DNA of 64,000 bases from contig NZ_JAJOHV010000020.1 of the NCBI RefSeq assembly GCF_021129175.1, forward strand, positions 62,001 through 126,000. The letters are read 5' to 3'. A program made the position numbers and the translations under genes. Origin of the DNA: Chromobacterium piscinae. GTDB taxonomy: Bacteria > Pseudomonadota > Gammaproteobacteria > Burkholderiales > Chromobacteriaceae. Shown here piece after piece: positions 8,257-17,614 of this stretch (within the stretch, counting starts at the first letter, position 1; each line of letters opens with the position of its first letter). The notes beneath the pieces are model-generated. The model had not been told where the DNA came from, searched no databases, and saw only the letters and a program-made list of their open reading frames with translations.

Positions 8257-9021
8257 ATGGAACAAGGGCATTCCATTGAGACGGAACGCGTCCAGCTGCA
8301 TGTCCTGCTGGTAGATGACAGCCAGATCAACCAGCTGTTTGTTGCCAGCCTGGCTGAGGATTTGGGCATTTCGCTCGATTGCGCCAACAATGGCGCCGAA
8401 GCCCTGCAGCGACTCCGCGAGGATAGCCGGCGTTACCAGCTGGTGCTGATGGATCTGCAAATGCCGGTGCTGGATGGGTTGGGGGCGACCCGGGCGATTC
8501 GCGAGGAGCTGAAGCTGAGGTTGCCCATCATCGCGCTGACGGCCAGCGCGGAGCCGGACCATCAGGAGAGCTGCCGCCTGGCCGGCATGAATGGCTTTCT
8601 GCGCAAGCCCGTGGATGGCGAGGCCTTGCTGCGGCTGATTGACCACTACCGTGTTCGCGGCCAGGCCGGCGAGGAATACGGCAAGCTGAAACTGGACACG
8701 TTGAAGTTGTTGCACCGCGCCTCGGCGACCCGGCTGCGCAACACGCTGCAGGAAGCCATCGACACCTGTCGCCAGGACTTCGACCAAGCCTGCCAACAAT
8801 GGAGGCAAGGCGACTCGGAGACCGCCGCGCGGCTGATACACCGTTACCGCGGCTCTCTGGGCACGTTTGCCTACGAAGGTTTCGTGCGGCTGACGCTGGA
8901 TCTGGAGCATGCAGTTCGTCAGGGGGACGAGAATCTGGAGCCTCGCCTCGATGTTTTTCGCGCGGAGTTGGATGAACTGCTTTGCCAGCTTCAGCGGTGG
9001 ATGGAAAACCACGAGAACTGA
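8257..9021 (+). CDS. REC-Hpt phosphorelay protein
   Basis: 254 residues from the ATG at 8257, which has a strong GGAGG site 4 nt upstream; the longer frame to 8203 lacks one. Residues 14-130 form a REC domain with Asp20/Asp21, phosphoacceptor Asp66 (LVLMDLQMP), Thr95 and Lys117, all conserved. The C-terminal half resembles an Hpt domain: ARLIHRYRGSLGTFAY aligns with the HxxxGS phosphotransfer motif, placing His195 as acceptor. Such REC-Hpt proteins shuttle phosphate between a hybrid kinase and a final regulator. The divergently encoded regulator at 6999-8084 is the obvious candidate target. Confidence 0.82.
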   Translation: MEQGHSIETERVQLHVLLVDDSQINQLFVASLAEDLGISLDCANNGAEALQRLREDSRRYQLVLMDLQMPVLDGLGATRAIREELKLRLPIIALTASAEPDHQESCRLAGMNGFLRKPVDGEALLRLIDHYRVRGQAGEEYGKLKLDTLKLLHRASATRLRNTLQEAIDTCRQDFDQACQQWRQGDSETAARLIHRYRGSLGTFAYEGFVRLTLDLEHAVRQGDENLEPRLDVFRAELDELLCQLQRWMENHEN

Positions 9022-9192
9022 TGGCGCCTCCCGCGACAGTCAATCGCTTCATCCGATCTGGAACGCTGGGCTGAAGAAAGAATATGTGAGGCGCCACGCC
9101 TGCCGCGCGCCTGCCTAGATCCATCTGCGAGGCCGATTCCACTGAGGCAGCCCGGATTGCCAGAACCGGAGCAATCGTATGCCCCTCCCCCA

Positions 9193-9471
9193 TCATCGTT
9201 GGTCTTCAGGCGCAGGCCTGTCGGTCTTGGCCTTTAATGCGATGCCGGCGCACAATACGGTCAGCCCCGTCAGCATGCCGCCAAAGCCTGTCGCGAAAGC
9301 GACATAATCGAGCGTCCCCGTCGTTAGGACTGTATGGACGGCGCCCCAGATGAATGTGGGAATGCCGCTGCCGGCCAGAGCCATGCCGGCGATCCGGAAC
9401 GGGCAATAGCTGACGCCATCATTCTCGGTCAGGCAGTCCTTGAGGCATTTCGTCAGGATAGTCTGCGGCAT
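9193..9471 (-). CDS. Small two-span membrane protein, unknown
   Basis: 92 residues with two hydrophobic segments (about residues 28-50 and 57-80) and a short charged C-terminus. The N-terminal cytoplasmic or periplasmic part carries three cysteines (CLKDC and SYCPF). The ATG at 9471 has AGG 7 nt upstream. It is flanked by non-coding DNA on both sides (9022-9192 and 9472-9746) and is convergent with the REC-Hpt gene. I do not recognise the family. Confidence 0.6.
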   Translation of the reverse strand: MPQTILTKCLKDCLTENDGVSYCPFRIAGMALAGSGIPTFIWGAVHTVLTTGTLDYVAFATGFGGMLTGLTVLCAGIALKAKTDRPAPEDQR

Positions 9472-9746
9472 CGCACGGCCTCTTTGCTGAGGTGTCTTCG
9501 GCGCAGGCGGCGCACTCGTCGAATCAGGAACGAGTCGTCATGACGGCCGTGAAATTCGACGCGCCGCTTGGCCCGATGCGCAGAAGTTGGGATGGCTCAT
9601 TGGGTCGGGCGCTGGCCAACTAGTGTAGAATGGAAGAATACCAATCATTAGCAATCAGGGCTGGCTTGAAAGTTGTTGGATTTTTTCTGGAAATCGCAAG
9701 CCGGACTGATGTAAACAACTGAAAATAAATAGGCTTCATAAAGAAA

Positions 9747-10544
9747 ATGGCTATTCAGATCAAAGACGCGCAGGATATCGAGAAAATGCGCATCGCCGGC
9801 CGCCTGGCGTCGGAAGTTTTGGACTTCATCACCCCGCACATCAAGCCCGGCATCACCACCGAGGCCATCGACAAGCTGTGCCACGACTACATGGTCAATG
9901 AGCAGGGCACCATCCCCGCCCCGCTGAACTACGCGCCGGATGGCCACAATCCTTACCCCAAGTCGGTATGCACTTCGGTCAACCACGTGATCTGCCACGG
10001 CATCCCCAATGACAAGCCGTTGAAGAACGGCGACATCATGAATCTGGACATCACCGTGATCAAGGATGGCTATCACGGCGATACCAGCCGCATGTTCTTC
10101 GTCGGCGACGTCAGCCCGCACGCCAAGCGCCTGAGCAAGATCACCTACGAAGCCATGTGGAAAGGCATCGAGAAAGTAAAGCCGGGCGCCACGCTGGGCG
10201 ACATCGGTTACGCGGTGCAGAGCTACGCCGAAAGCGCCGGCTACAGCGTGGTGCAGGAATTCTGCGGCCACGGCATCGGCAAGAAATTCCACGAGGAGCC
10301 GCAGATTCTGCACTACGGCCGCCCGGACACCGGACTGGAAATCGAAGCCGGCATGATCTTCACCATCGAGCCGATGATCAACCAGGGCAAGCGCCACCTG
10401 CGCATGCTGGCCGATGGCTGGACCGTGGTCACCAAGGACCGCAGCCTGTCCGCCCAGTGGGAGCACACGGTGCTGGTCACCGAAACCGGCTACGAAATCC
10501 TCACCCAGTCCGCCGGTACCCCGGCCAAGCCCAGCTTCAAGTAA
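9747..10544 (+). CDS. map: Type I methionine aminopeptidase
   Basis: Removes the initiator methionine from nascent proteins in the cytoplasm. The 265-residue length and fold match type Ia bacterial enzymes. All five metal ligands of the pita-bread fold are visible: Asp101, Asp112, His175, Glu208 and Glu239, plus the substrate-binding His84 in CHGIP. The ATG follows an AAAGA-type ribosome site. The next gene, a tyrosine recombinase, starts 41 nt downstream with a GC-rich hairpin between them. Unlike many bacteria it is not next to rpsB-tsf, and other Map paralogues may exist elsewhere in the genome. Confidence 0.95.
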   Translation: MAIQIKDAQDIEKMRIAGRLASEVLDFITPHIKPGITTEAIDKLCHDYMVNEQGTIPAPLNYAPDGHNPYPKSVCTSVNHVICHGIPNDKPLKNGDIMNLDITVIKDGYHGDTSRMFFVGDVSPHAKRLSKITYEAMWKGIEKVKPGATLGDIGYAVQSYAESAGYSVVQEFCGHGIGKKFHEEPQILHYGRPDTGLEIEAGMIFTIEPMINQGKRHLRMLADGWTVVTKDRSLSAQWEHTVLVTETGYEILTQSAGTPAKPSFK

Positions 10545-10585
10545 TCGCAGAAGGCCGCCCGCTCCCGCGGCGGCCCTTTCCCGCC

Positions 10586-11674
10586 ATGCTGCCAGATGTC
10601 CTCCCCGCCGATTCCGGCTCCCATTCGCTGATACAGGCGCAGTCCGATGCCCAGGCGGTGCTGACCTGGCTGGCCGAGCATGCCGATCGTCCCGCCACCT
10701 TGGCGGCCTACCGCAAGGAAGCTGAGCGCCTGCTGCTGTGGCTGGCCCCTCGCCGGCAGACGCTGGCCCAGGTCAAGCGCGAGGATGTGCTGGACTACCG
10801 CCGTTTCCTCGCCTCGCCCCATCCGGCCGAACAGTGGCTGGGGCCGGCGCGGCCGCGCAGCCATCCCGACTGGAAACCGTTCAGCAAGCCGCTGTCTCCC
10901 GCCAGCGTCGAGCACAGCCTGACGGTGCTGGGCGCCTTGTTCGCCTATCTCAACGACGCCGGCTACCTGAACGGCAACCCGTTCAAATTATTGCGCCGGC
11001 GCGGCACCAGAAAAGCCTCGCAGGAAATCGAACGCTTCCTCGACACCGATTGCTGGGGCCACCTTCAATCCACACTGAACAATCTGCCGCGCGATACCGA
11101 TAGGGAGATCCGCCATGCCGAACGCGCGCTGTGGCTGTTCACCTTGCTCTACCTGACCGGCGCGCGCCGCGGCGAGGTTGCCGCCGCCCGCGCCGGGGAT
11201 CTGGTCCGCCGCAACGGCAACTGGTGGTGGCATGTGGTCGGCAAGGGCGGTGTTTCGGCGCGCATTCCGCTATCGGACGAGCTGATGGATGCCTTCGCCC
11301 GTTACCGGCTGAGTTTGGGGCTCCCACCGCAACCTGCTGCGAATGAGGACACGCCGCTCATTTGCCGCGTCGGAAGCAAAGGCCTGGCGAATCCGCTTTC
11401 TGACAAGGCGATCTATCTGGTCTGCAAGGAAGTGTTCGGCCGGGCGCAAGCCAGCGCGCCCAACGATGAAGTCCGCGCCAAGCTGCGCGCGGCCAGCACC
11501 CACTGGCTGCGGCATACCGCCGCCAGCCACCAGCTGGAAGCCGGCGTGCCTTTGCTGCTGGTCAGCCAGAACCTGCGCCACGCCAGCATCCAGACCACGC
11601 GCCGCTACCTGCACAGCGAGGAAGACGCACGCCACGAGGCCAGCCGCCTGCACAAGCTCAAACGCGATGCCTGA
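10586..11674 (+). CDS. Tyrosine recombinase, orphan integrase-like
   Basis: 362 residues from ATG 10586; the open frame extends further upstream only because it runs antisense-free through map. The N-terminal SAM-like core-binding domain covers residues 20-140. The catalytic set is complete: Arg195 (TGARRGEV), Lys220 (VVGKGGVS), His306 and Arg309 (HWLRHTAAS), His332 (NLRHASIQTT) and Tyr341. The spacing fits XerC/XerD-like and phage integrases. There is no phage, cassette or attachment-like repeat beside it, so it appears to be a stable chromosomal recombinase of unknown target. A separate, canonical XerC is encoded at 35289-36188. Confidence 0.85.
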   Translation: MLPDVLPADSGSHSLIQAQSDAQAVLTWLAEHADRPATLAAYRKEAERLLLWLAPRRQTLAQVKREDVLDYRRFLASPHPAEQWLGPARPRSHPDWKPFSKPLSPASVEHSLTVLGALFAYLNDAGYLNGNPFKLLRRRGTRKASQEIERFLDTDCWGHLQSTLNNLPRDTDREIRHAERALWLFTLLYLTGARRGEVAAARAGDLVRRNGNWWWHVVGKGGVSARIPLSDELMDAFARYRLSLGLPPQPAANEDTPLICRVGSKGLANPLSDKAIYLVCKEVFGRAQASAPNDEVRAKLRAASTHWLRHTAASHQLEAGVPLLLVSQNLRHASIQTTRRYLHSEEDARHEASRLHKLKRDA

Positions 11675-11745
11675 GCGTTTCGCCCTTCCCTTTCCGCGCC
11701 ATTCCGCGTACCATCGCGCCTCTTTTATTTTCAAGGAGATGCTGA

Positions 11746-13011
11746 ATGACTGATCAAACTGCCGCCCGCGCCTGCGGCATAGACTTTGGCACCTCCAACT
11801 CCACCGTGGGCTGGCTGCGTCCTGGCCATGACACCCTGCTGCAGCTGGAAGACGGCAAGATCACGCTGCCTTCGGTGGTGTTCTTCAATTACGAGGAAGA
11901 CCATTCCCGTTTCGGCCGCGCCGCGCTGGCCGAATATATAGACGGCTTTGAAGGCCGGCTGATGCGCTCGCTGAAGAGCCTGCTGGGCTCCAGCCTGATC
12001 GACAGCCAAACCGAAGTCCAGGGCAAGGCGCTGCCGTTCCGCCATCTGCTGAAGCTGTTCATCCAGGAGCTGAAGCTGCGCGCCGAAGCCACCGCCGGCC
12101 GCGAGTTCGAGCAAGTGGTGCTGGGCCGCCCGGTTTACTTTGTCGACGACAACCCGCAAGCCGACAAGCTGGCGCAGGACACGCTGGCCGATATCGCCCG
12201 CCAGGTAGGCTTCAAGGAAATTTCCTTCCAGCTGGAGCCGATCGCCGCGGCGTTCGACTACGAATCCAATATCGAAAAAGAAGAGCTGGTGCTGATCGTC
12301 GACATCGGCGGCGGCACCTCGGACTTCACGCTGATCCGCCTGTCGCCGGAGCGCCGCAGCCATGCCGAGCGCCGCGACGACATTCTGGCCACCGGCGGCG
12401 TGCACATCGGCGGCACCGATTTCGACCGCCAGCTGAGCCTGCACGGCGTGATGCCTTTGTTCGGCTTCAAGACCCGCCTGCGCAACAACGCCGAGATGCC
12501 GTCCAGCCAGTACTTCAACCTGGCCACCTGGCACACCATCAACTTCGCCTACACCCGCAAGGCCTGGATGGATCTGCAGGATGTGCACCGCGATGCCGCC
12601 GAGCCGCAAAAGCTGGATCGCCTGTTCAAGCTGATCCAGGAACGCGCCGGCCATTGGCTGGCGATGGAAGTGGAAGCGGCCAAGATCGCGCTGTCCGACC
12701 AGGACAGCCACCGCCTAGCGCTGGACACCATCGAGCGCGGCTTGCGCTGCGATCTCAGCCGCGCCGATTTCGAGACCAGCATCGGCTCGCTGCTGGATCG
12801 CGTCGGCGGCACCGTCGGCAAGCTGCTGGCCGATTCCGGGCTAAAGGCTGAAAACGTCGACACCGTGTTCTTCACCGGCGGCTCCAGCGGCGTACCGGCG
12901 TTGCGCGACGGCATCCGCGCACTGCTGCCCAATGCCCGCCACGTGGAAGGCAATCTATTCGGCAGCATTGGCAGCGGCCTGGCCATCGAGGCGAAGAAGC
13001 GTTACGGCTGA
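11746..13011 (+). CDS. yegD: Hsp70-like chaperone YegD
   Basis: A 421-residue actin-like ATPase of the Hsp70 superfamily. The phosphate-1 motif GIDFGTSNST is at residues 11-20, phosphate-2 DIGGGTSDFT begins at residue 186, and the adenosine motif FTGGSSGVP is near residue 376. There is no substrate-binding beta domain or lid, as in E. coli YegD (450 residues), so it is not a DnaK. The substrate is unknown. An AAGGAGAT ribosome site precedes the ATG. It is convergent with ftsK and shares a terminator with it. Confidence 0.88.
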   Translation: MTDQTAARACGIDFGTSNSTVGWLRPGHDTLLQLEDGKITLPSVVFFNYEEDHSRFGRAALAEYIDGFEGRLMRSLKSLLGSSLIDSQTEVQGKALPFRHLLKLFIQELKLRAEATAGREFEQVVLGRPVYFVDDNPQADKLAQDTLADIARQVGFKEISFQLEPIAAAFDYESNIEKEELVLIVDIGGGTSDFTLIRLSPERRSHAERRDDILATGGVHIGGTDFDRQLSLHGVMPLFGFKTRLRNNAEMPSSQYFNLATWHTINFAYTRKAWMDLQDVHRDAAEPQKLDRLFKLIQERAGHWLAMEVEAAKIALSDQDSHRLALDTIERGLRCDLSRADFETSIGSLLDRVGGTVGKLLADSGLKAENVDTVFFTGGSSGVPALRDGIRALLPNARHVEGNLFGSIGSGLAIEAKKRYG

Positions 13012-13025
13012 GCCTCCGGGCTGGC

Positions 13026-13059
13026 AAAAAACGCCGCGTATCATCGCGGCGTTTTTTTA
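13026..13059. terminator. Bidirectional terminator between yegD and ftsK
   Basis: A perfect ACGCCGCG / CGCGGCGT stem with a 6-nt loop is flanked by AAAAA on the left and TTTTTTT on the right, so it can stop transcription from both converging genes. Confidence 0.85.
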
Positions 13060-13072
13060 TTGGGACGAAGAA

Positions 13073-15976
13073 TCAGAAGTCCCGCTGCGGCACCAGCACC
13101 GTGCGGTTGCCGTTGCTCTCCATCGGGCTGACGATGCCGGCGGCCTCCATCTCCTCGATCAGACGCGCGGCGCGGTTGTAGCCGATGCGCAGATGGCGCT
13201 GCACGCCGGAAATGGATGGCTTGCGGGTGCGCAGCACGATCTCCACCGCCTCGTCGTACAGGGGATCGGTTTCCGTCGCCGCCTGAGCCTTGGCGGTGGC
13301 ATCCGCCGAGGCATCATCCGCCTCGCTCTCCCCAGTCAGCAGGCCTTCCACGTAATCCGGCTCGCCGTATTGTTTCAGATGCTCCACCACCGCATGAACC
13401 TCGTCATCGGTGACGAAGGCGCCGTGCACCCGTTGCGGATAGCCGGTGCCCGGCGGCAGGTACAGCATGTCGCCCTGGCCAAGCAGGCTTTCCGCGCCCA
13501 TCTGGTCCAGAATGGTGCGGCTGTCTATCTTGCTGGACACCTGGAAGGCGATCCGGGTCGGGATGTTAGCCTTGATCAGGCCGGTGATCACGTCCACCGA
13601 CGGCCGCTGCGTGGCCAGGATCAGGTGGATGCCGGCGGCGCGCGCCTTCTGCGCCAGACGGGCGATCAACTCCTCGATCTTCTTGCCCGCCACCATCATC
13701 AGGTCGGCGAACTCGTCCACCACCACCACGATGAACGGCAGCTTGTCCAAGGGCTCGGGCGTTTCCGGCGTCAGGCTGAACGGATTGGCGATGCGCTGGC
13801 CGCGCTCGGCGGCCTCGCGCACCTTCTGGTTGTAGCCGGCCAGGTTGCGCACGCCCAGCGCGCTCATCAAGCGATAGCGCTTCTCCATCTCGCCCACGCA
13901 CCAGTTCAGCGCGTTGGCGGCCAGCTTCATGTCGGTGACCACCGGCGCCAGCAAGTGCGGAATGTCGTTGTAAACCGACAATTCCAGCATCTTGGGGTCG
14001 ATCATGATGAAGCGGACTTCTTCCGGCGTCGCCTTGTACAGCAGCGACAGGATCATCGCATTGACGCCCACCGACTTGCCTGAGCCGGTGGTGCCGGCCA
14101 CCAGCAGGTGCGGCGCCTTGGCCAGGTCGGTCACCACCGGCTCGCCGGTAATGTCCTTGCCCAGCGCCATCGTCAGCCGCGACGCGGAATGCTGGAACAC
14201 GTCGGCGGAGAAGATCTCCGACAGCCGTATCATCTGCCGCTTGGGATTGGGCAGCTCCAGGCCCATGCAGGTTTTGCCCGGAATGGTCTCCACCACGCGG
14301 ATGGAGGCCAGGCCCAGCGCGCGCGACAGATCCTTCATCAGGTTCACCACCTGGTTGCCGCGCACGCCCACCGCCGGCTCCACCTCGTAGCGGGTAATCA
14401 CCGGGCCGGCGTAAGCATCCACCACGCTGACCTTGACCTTGAACTCGGCGCACTTCTCCTCGATCACGATGCCGCGCTCGATCAGTTCGTCCTGATTGCA
14501 CGCTTCTTGCGCCGCATCGGCCGGGTTCAACAGGTTCAGGCCGGGCAACATGGAGTCGTCGTAGCCATGGCGCTCCAGGGCGTCCTCCGCTGGCGCGAAC
14601 TCAGGCTCGGGCAAGGCGGCAGGCACTGTTGCAACGGCCGCAGCGGCCGGCTGCGCCGCCGGCTTCTCCTCCACCAATATCCAGGGCATGGGATTGCTTG
14701 CCAACTGCGCCGCGGTGGCGGCCAGGGACGGTGCTGCCGGCTCAGGCAACACGGTCTGTTGCACGATGGCGGGTGCCTCATCCACTTGCTGCACCAGCAC
14801 TTCGCGCGTCTGCGGCCAGCGCCATGGCGTGCGCAAGGCGGGAGAAGCGTCGGCGATAGCCTCTTCTGCGTGTCCGTCGGCCGCACCTTGCGCGTCTGCC
14901 GCCGCGGGCTCAGGCGCGTGCTCGGCAACCGCTGGCTCGAACGGAATAGATGCAGGCGCAGCAGGCTCAGGACTTGCCGCCAACTGCGGCGGCGAATGAT
15001 TGGCTTCCTGCGCTGGGGCTTCCACTTCGCCGATTTCCGGCCAGGACTGCGGCTCCAACGCTTCGGCGTCTACAGGGGGAAATTCCGTCGCGGCCGGCTC
15101 CGGCGCCGTCACGGGCTGAATCGGCGGTTCTTGGACGTGAACGTCCGCCATTGGGGCGGGAACAGGTTCCGCCACGACAGGCTTGCTGGCCTGAGTTGGT
15201 TCAGGCTTGCGCAGCGGCTCCAGAATCACCAACGGCTTCTCCGGCTCCGGCTTGGCTTCGGGCTTTCCGCGCGGAATGGCCACCAGTTCCACCCGCGGCA
15301 GCGGCGCGGCAGGCGACGGGCTGCGGCGATGCGCATGAAGACTGGCCACCGCGGCGCGCACTTCGCCGCTACCGATCAGCGGCAGCGCGTCTTCGCCGCG
15401 CTCGCCCGGCTCGACTCCGCGGACGCGCCGGCGGCGGAGGTAGTCCTTCTGCATATTGCTTTGCATCTCGGACAGGCCGATCACCGGCAAGTCGTCCGCT
15501 TCCGACAGCTGCTGCGGATGGCGGTTTTTGCGGCGGTACTCGCGTGACAATTCCAGCACCGGCAACTCGGCCGGCGGCTCCTGGCTGGCCGTCGGGGCGC
15601 GCTTGGGCAGCACGATGGTTTCGCGCGGAGGCTGGTCTTCGGCTACAGACGCAGCCCGCCTAGCCTGCCGATCCTGGGGCGAGATGCGAACGGGCTGGGC
15701 CCGTTCCTCCCGGCGCGGGGCCTCTTCCCGTCGGGCAGTCGGCAAAGGCTCCGCGTCTGGCCGATCATCAGCCTGGACTGCGAGCGGCGCTTCCTGCCCG
15801 GCCTCCTCCGCCCGCGGCGGCTGCTCGGCGAAGTAGTCGGGTTCGTAGCGCTCGCTGCGACCCTCCACGCCCAGCAAGCCATCCAGCTTGCGCATCAGTT
15901 GCGGCATTTTGCCGCTTTTCACCAGCCAGCCGGCCGCGGCCAGCGCTGACAGCAATAGTACGACGACAACCCACAC
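13073..15976 (-). CDS. ftsK: FtsK-type DNA translocase with one-span N-terminus
   Basis: A 967-residue hexameric ATPase that pumps DNA at the division septum and activates XerCD recombination at dif. The motor domain is complete: Walker [14 protein letters not shown] at about residue 635, Walker [13 protein letters not shown], and a C-terminal winged-helix gamma domain (about 900-960) that reads KOPS sites. Residues 40-500 are a Pro/Ala/Glu-rich linker. The N-terminus has a single hydrophobic span (residues 2-18) instead of the usual four. The start is a GTG with an in-frame stop 7 codons upstream, so a longer membrane domain is not encoded here. A second FtsK with four spans may exist elsewhere. 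Confidence 0.9.
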   Translation of the reverse strand: MWVVVVLLLSALAAAGWLVKSGKMPQLMRKLDGLLGVEGRSERYEPDYFAEQPPRAEEAGQEAPLAVQADDRPDAEPLPTARREEAPRREERAQPVRISPQDRQARRAASVAEDQPPRETIVLPKRAPTASQEPPAELPVLELSREYRRKNRHPQQLSEADDLPVIGLSEMQSNMQKDYLRRRRVRGVEPGERGEDALPLIGSGEVRAAVASLHAHRRSPSPAAPLPRVELVAIPRGKPEAKPEPEKPLVILEPLRKPEPTQASKPVVAEPVPAPMADVHVQEPPIQPVTAPEPAATEFPPVDAEALEPQSWPEIGEVEAPAQEANHSPPQLAASPEPAAPASIPFEPAVAEHAPEPAAADAQGAADGHAEEAIADASPALRTPWRWPQTREVLVQQVDEAPAIVQQTVLPEPAAPSLAATAAQLASNPMPWILVEEKPAAQPAAAAVATVPAALPEPEFAPAEDALERHGYDDSMLPGLNLLNPADAAQEACNQDELIERGIVIEEKCAEFKVKVSVVDAYAGPVITRYEVEPAVGVRGNQVVNLMKDLSRALGLASIRVVETIPGKTCMGLELPNPKRQMIRLSEIFSADVFQHSASRLTMALGKDITGEPVVTDLAKAPHLLVAGTTGSGKSVGVNAMILSLLYKATPEEVRFIMIDPKMLELSVYNDIPHLLAPVVTDMKLAANALNWCVGEMEKRYRLMSALGVRNLAGYNQKVREAAERGQRIANPFSLTPETPEPLDKLPFIVVVVDEFADLMMVAGKKIEELIARLAQKARAAGIHLILATQRPSVDVITGLIKANIPTRIAFQVSSKIDSRTILDQMGAESLLGQGDMLYLPPGTGYPQRVHGAFVTDDEVHAVVEHLKQYGEPDYVEGLLTGESEADDASADATAKAQAATETDPLYDEAVEIVLRTRKPSISGVQRHLRIGYNRAARLIEEMEAAGIVSPMESNGNRTVLVPQRDF

Positions 15977-16108
15977 GGTCGAGAACCCCGAAATTTAGCT
16001 GCCCGCGGCGGGCGCGGGCGTGTTTTTCATGGCAGCGCGCTGGACTGAGTCAAGCGTCAAACTGTCTGTCACTTTAAGATCTGATTGTAACTGTTTTGTG
16101 CGCTCGCA

Positions 16109-16615
16109 TCACAACCAATGCCAGATCAAAGCCTGGGCGGCCAGCGCGAACAGCGCGGCGATCACATCGTCCACCATCACGCCGAAGCCGCCGCCCACGC
16201 GCTGGTCAAACCAACGTATCGGCCAGGGTTTGACGATGTCGAACAGGCGGAACAGCGCGAAGGCCAGAGTCCATCCGGCCCAGCCTGCCGGCGCGAAGGC
16301 CAGTACCATCAGCATGCCCACCACCTCGTCCCAGACGATGCCGCCGTAGTCATGCACGCCCAACGCCCTGCCGGTGATGCCGCATGTGTAGACTCCGACC
16401 AGGAACAAGGGGAGGCACAGCGCCATCAATGCCCAGCCGTTGACGCCAAGGGCGAGCAAGGGAAAGAAGATGGGATACGCGACCAAGGTGCCCCAAGTGC
16501 CCGGCGCTTTTTTCATCAGCCCGCTGCCGAAACCGAAAGACAGCAGATGAACGGGATTGCTCAGCAAAAAACGCCAGTTGGGCGTGATTTTCGGTGTGTC
16601 AGCCAAAGTGGTCAT
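16109..16615 (-). CDS. pgpA: Phosphatidylglycerophosphatase A
   Basis: 168-residue inner-membrane phosphatase that dephosphorylates phosphatidylglycerol phosphate in phospholipid synthesis. Family marks are the N-terminal FGSGLMKKAPGTWGTL segment, VWDEVVGM in the middle, and the DIVKPWPIRW...VMVDDVIAAL stretch near the C-terminus, with about three to four membrane spans. The ATG at 16615 lies inside the end of thiL (17-nt overlap), indicating translational coupling. thiL-pgpA is a common proteobacterial pair. It is the last gene of the riboflavin-nusB-thiL run. Confidence 0.93.
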   Translation of the reverse strand: MTTLADTPKITPNWRFLLSNPVHLLSFGFGSGLMKKAPGTWGTLVAYPIFFPLLALGVNGWALMALCLPLFLVGVYTCGITGRALGVHDYGGIVWDEVVGMLMVLAFAPAGWAGWTLAFALFRLFDIVKPWPIRWFDQRVGGGFGVMVDDVIAALFALAAQALIWHWL

Positions 16616-17543
16616 AACCTTTCTTGTCCAGCTCCACAGTCCGCCCGGCCGCATCCAGCAATCTGGCGCCCCGCCCTTCCTGCACGCGGCCGATGCGGGT
16701 GACGCGGCAGACGCCCGCCACCGCCTCGATGGCGGCGCGGCGCGCCTGCGGCGCCGTGAAAACCAGTTCGTAATCGTCCCCGCCGGCCGCCAGGCAGGCG
16801 AGGTATTCCTCGCGGCGGGCTTCCAGCGCGGGATGGGACGGCAAGGCGTCGGCCCACACTTCGCCCGCCACCCCGGATGCGGCCAGAATGTGGCCGAGGT
16901 CGGCCAGCAGTCCGTCCGACACGTCGGCGGCGGCATGCGCCAGCGGCAGCAGCGCGGCACCCAGCGCCAGCCTCGGCTCCGGGCATTCCAGTTTGTGCGT
17001 CGCGGCGGCCAGCAGTTCCATATCGTTTACATTCAGCCAGCCCAGCCGATGGCGCACCGCCAGCGCGCCCAGGCCCAATTCGCCGGACACCCAGATGTCG
17101 TCGCCCGGCTTGGCGCCGTCGCGGCGCAAGGCCTGGCCAGCCGGCGTCTCGCCCATGATGGTCACCGACAGCGTCAGCGGCCCGCCGGTGGTGTCGCCGC
17201 CAATCAGCTCCACGCCGTGGGCATCCGCCAGCGCGAAGAAACCTGCGGCGAATTCCGCCACCCAGGCTTCGTCGGCGCGCGGCAGCGCGATGGAAAGCAA
17301 CGCCCAGCGCGGCCGGGCACCCATCGCCGCCATGTCGGAAAGGTTGACCGCCAGCGTCTTATGGCCCAGCGCGCGCGGCGACACGTCGGCGAAGAAGTGG
17401 CGCCCTTCCACCAGCATGTCCGCCGACAGGTGCAGCTCATGGCCCGGCGTCGGCCGGACGATGGCGGCGTCGTCGCCGACGCCCAGCACCGCGGATGGCG
17501 TGGGCCGCTTGAAATAACGGCCGATCAGTTCGAATTCGTTCAT
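16599..17543 (-). CDS. thiL: Thiamine-monophosphate kinase
   Basis: A 314-residue PurM-like ATP-grasp-unrelated kinase that converts thiamine monophosphate to the cofactor thiamine diphosphate. Characteristic motifs are GVGDDAAIV near the start (metal and ATP binding), VNLSDMAAMGARP, GGDTTGGPLTLSVT and the late DVSDGLLADLGHI. The length is normal for the family. It follows nusB with a hairpin terminator in between and overlaps pgpA at its 3' end, so thiL-pgpA may have partial independence from the upstream riboflavin genes. Confidence 0.95.
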   Translation of the reverse strand: MNEFELIGRYFKRPTPSAVLGVGDDAAIVRPTPGHELHLSADMLVEGRHFFADVSPRALGHKTLAVNLSDMAAMGARPRWALLSIALPRADEAWVAEFAAGFFALADAHGVELIGGDTTGGPLTLSVTIMGETPAGQALRRDGAKPGDDIWVSGELGLGALAVRHRLGWLNVNDMELLAAATHKLECPEPRLALGAALLPLAHAAADVSDGLLADLGHILAASGVAGEVWADALPSHPALEARREEYLACLAAGGDDYELVFTAPQARRAAIEAVAGVCRVTRIGRVQEGRGARLLDAAGRTVELDKKGYDHFG

Positions 17544-17554
17544 GGCACCTCACG

Positions 17555-17581
17555 CAAAAACACCCGCCGGCGGCGGGTGTC
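17555..17581 (-). terminator. Intrinsic terminator between nusB and thiL
   Basis: On the minus strand, arms ACACCCGCC and GGCGGGTGT around a 3-nt loop are followed by TTTTTGC. It lies 34 nt after the nusB stop and 12 nt before the thiL start, so it would limit read-through from the rib-nusB genes. Confidence 0.7.
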
Positions 17582-17614
17582 GTCGACAGCGGCACGCCTA
17601 TAGGCGCGCCCGAC

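Noticed and set aside
10157-10585. N-terminal extension of the tyrosine recombinase frame into map
   Set aside because: Arg/His-rich out-of-frame translation of map; a normal core-binding domain begins after ATG 10586.
14108-15547. 479-residue plus-strand frame antisense to ftsK
   Set aside because: Low-complexity His/Arg/Gln product in GC-rich antisense of the FtsK linker; no ribosome site or family; a codon-bias shadow.
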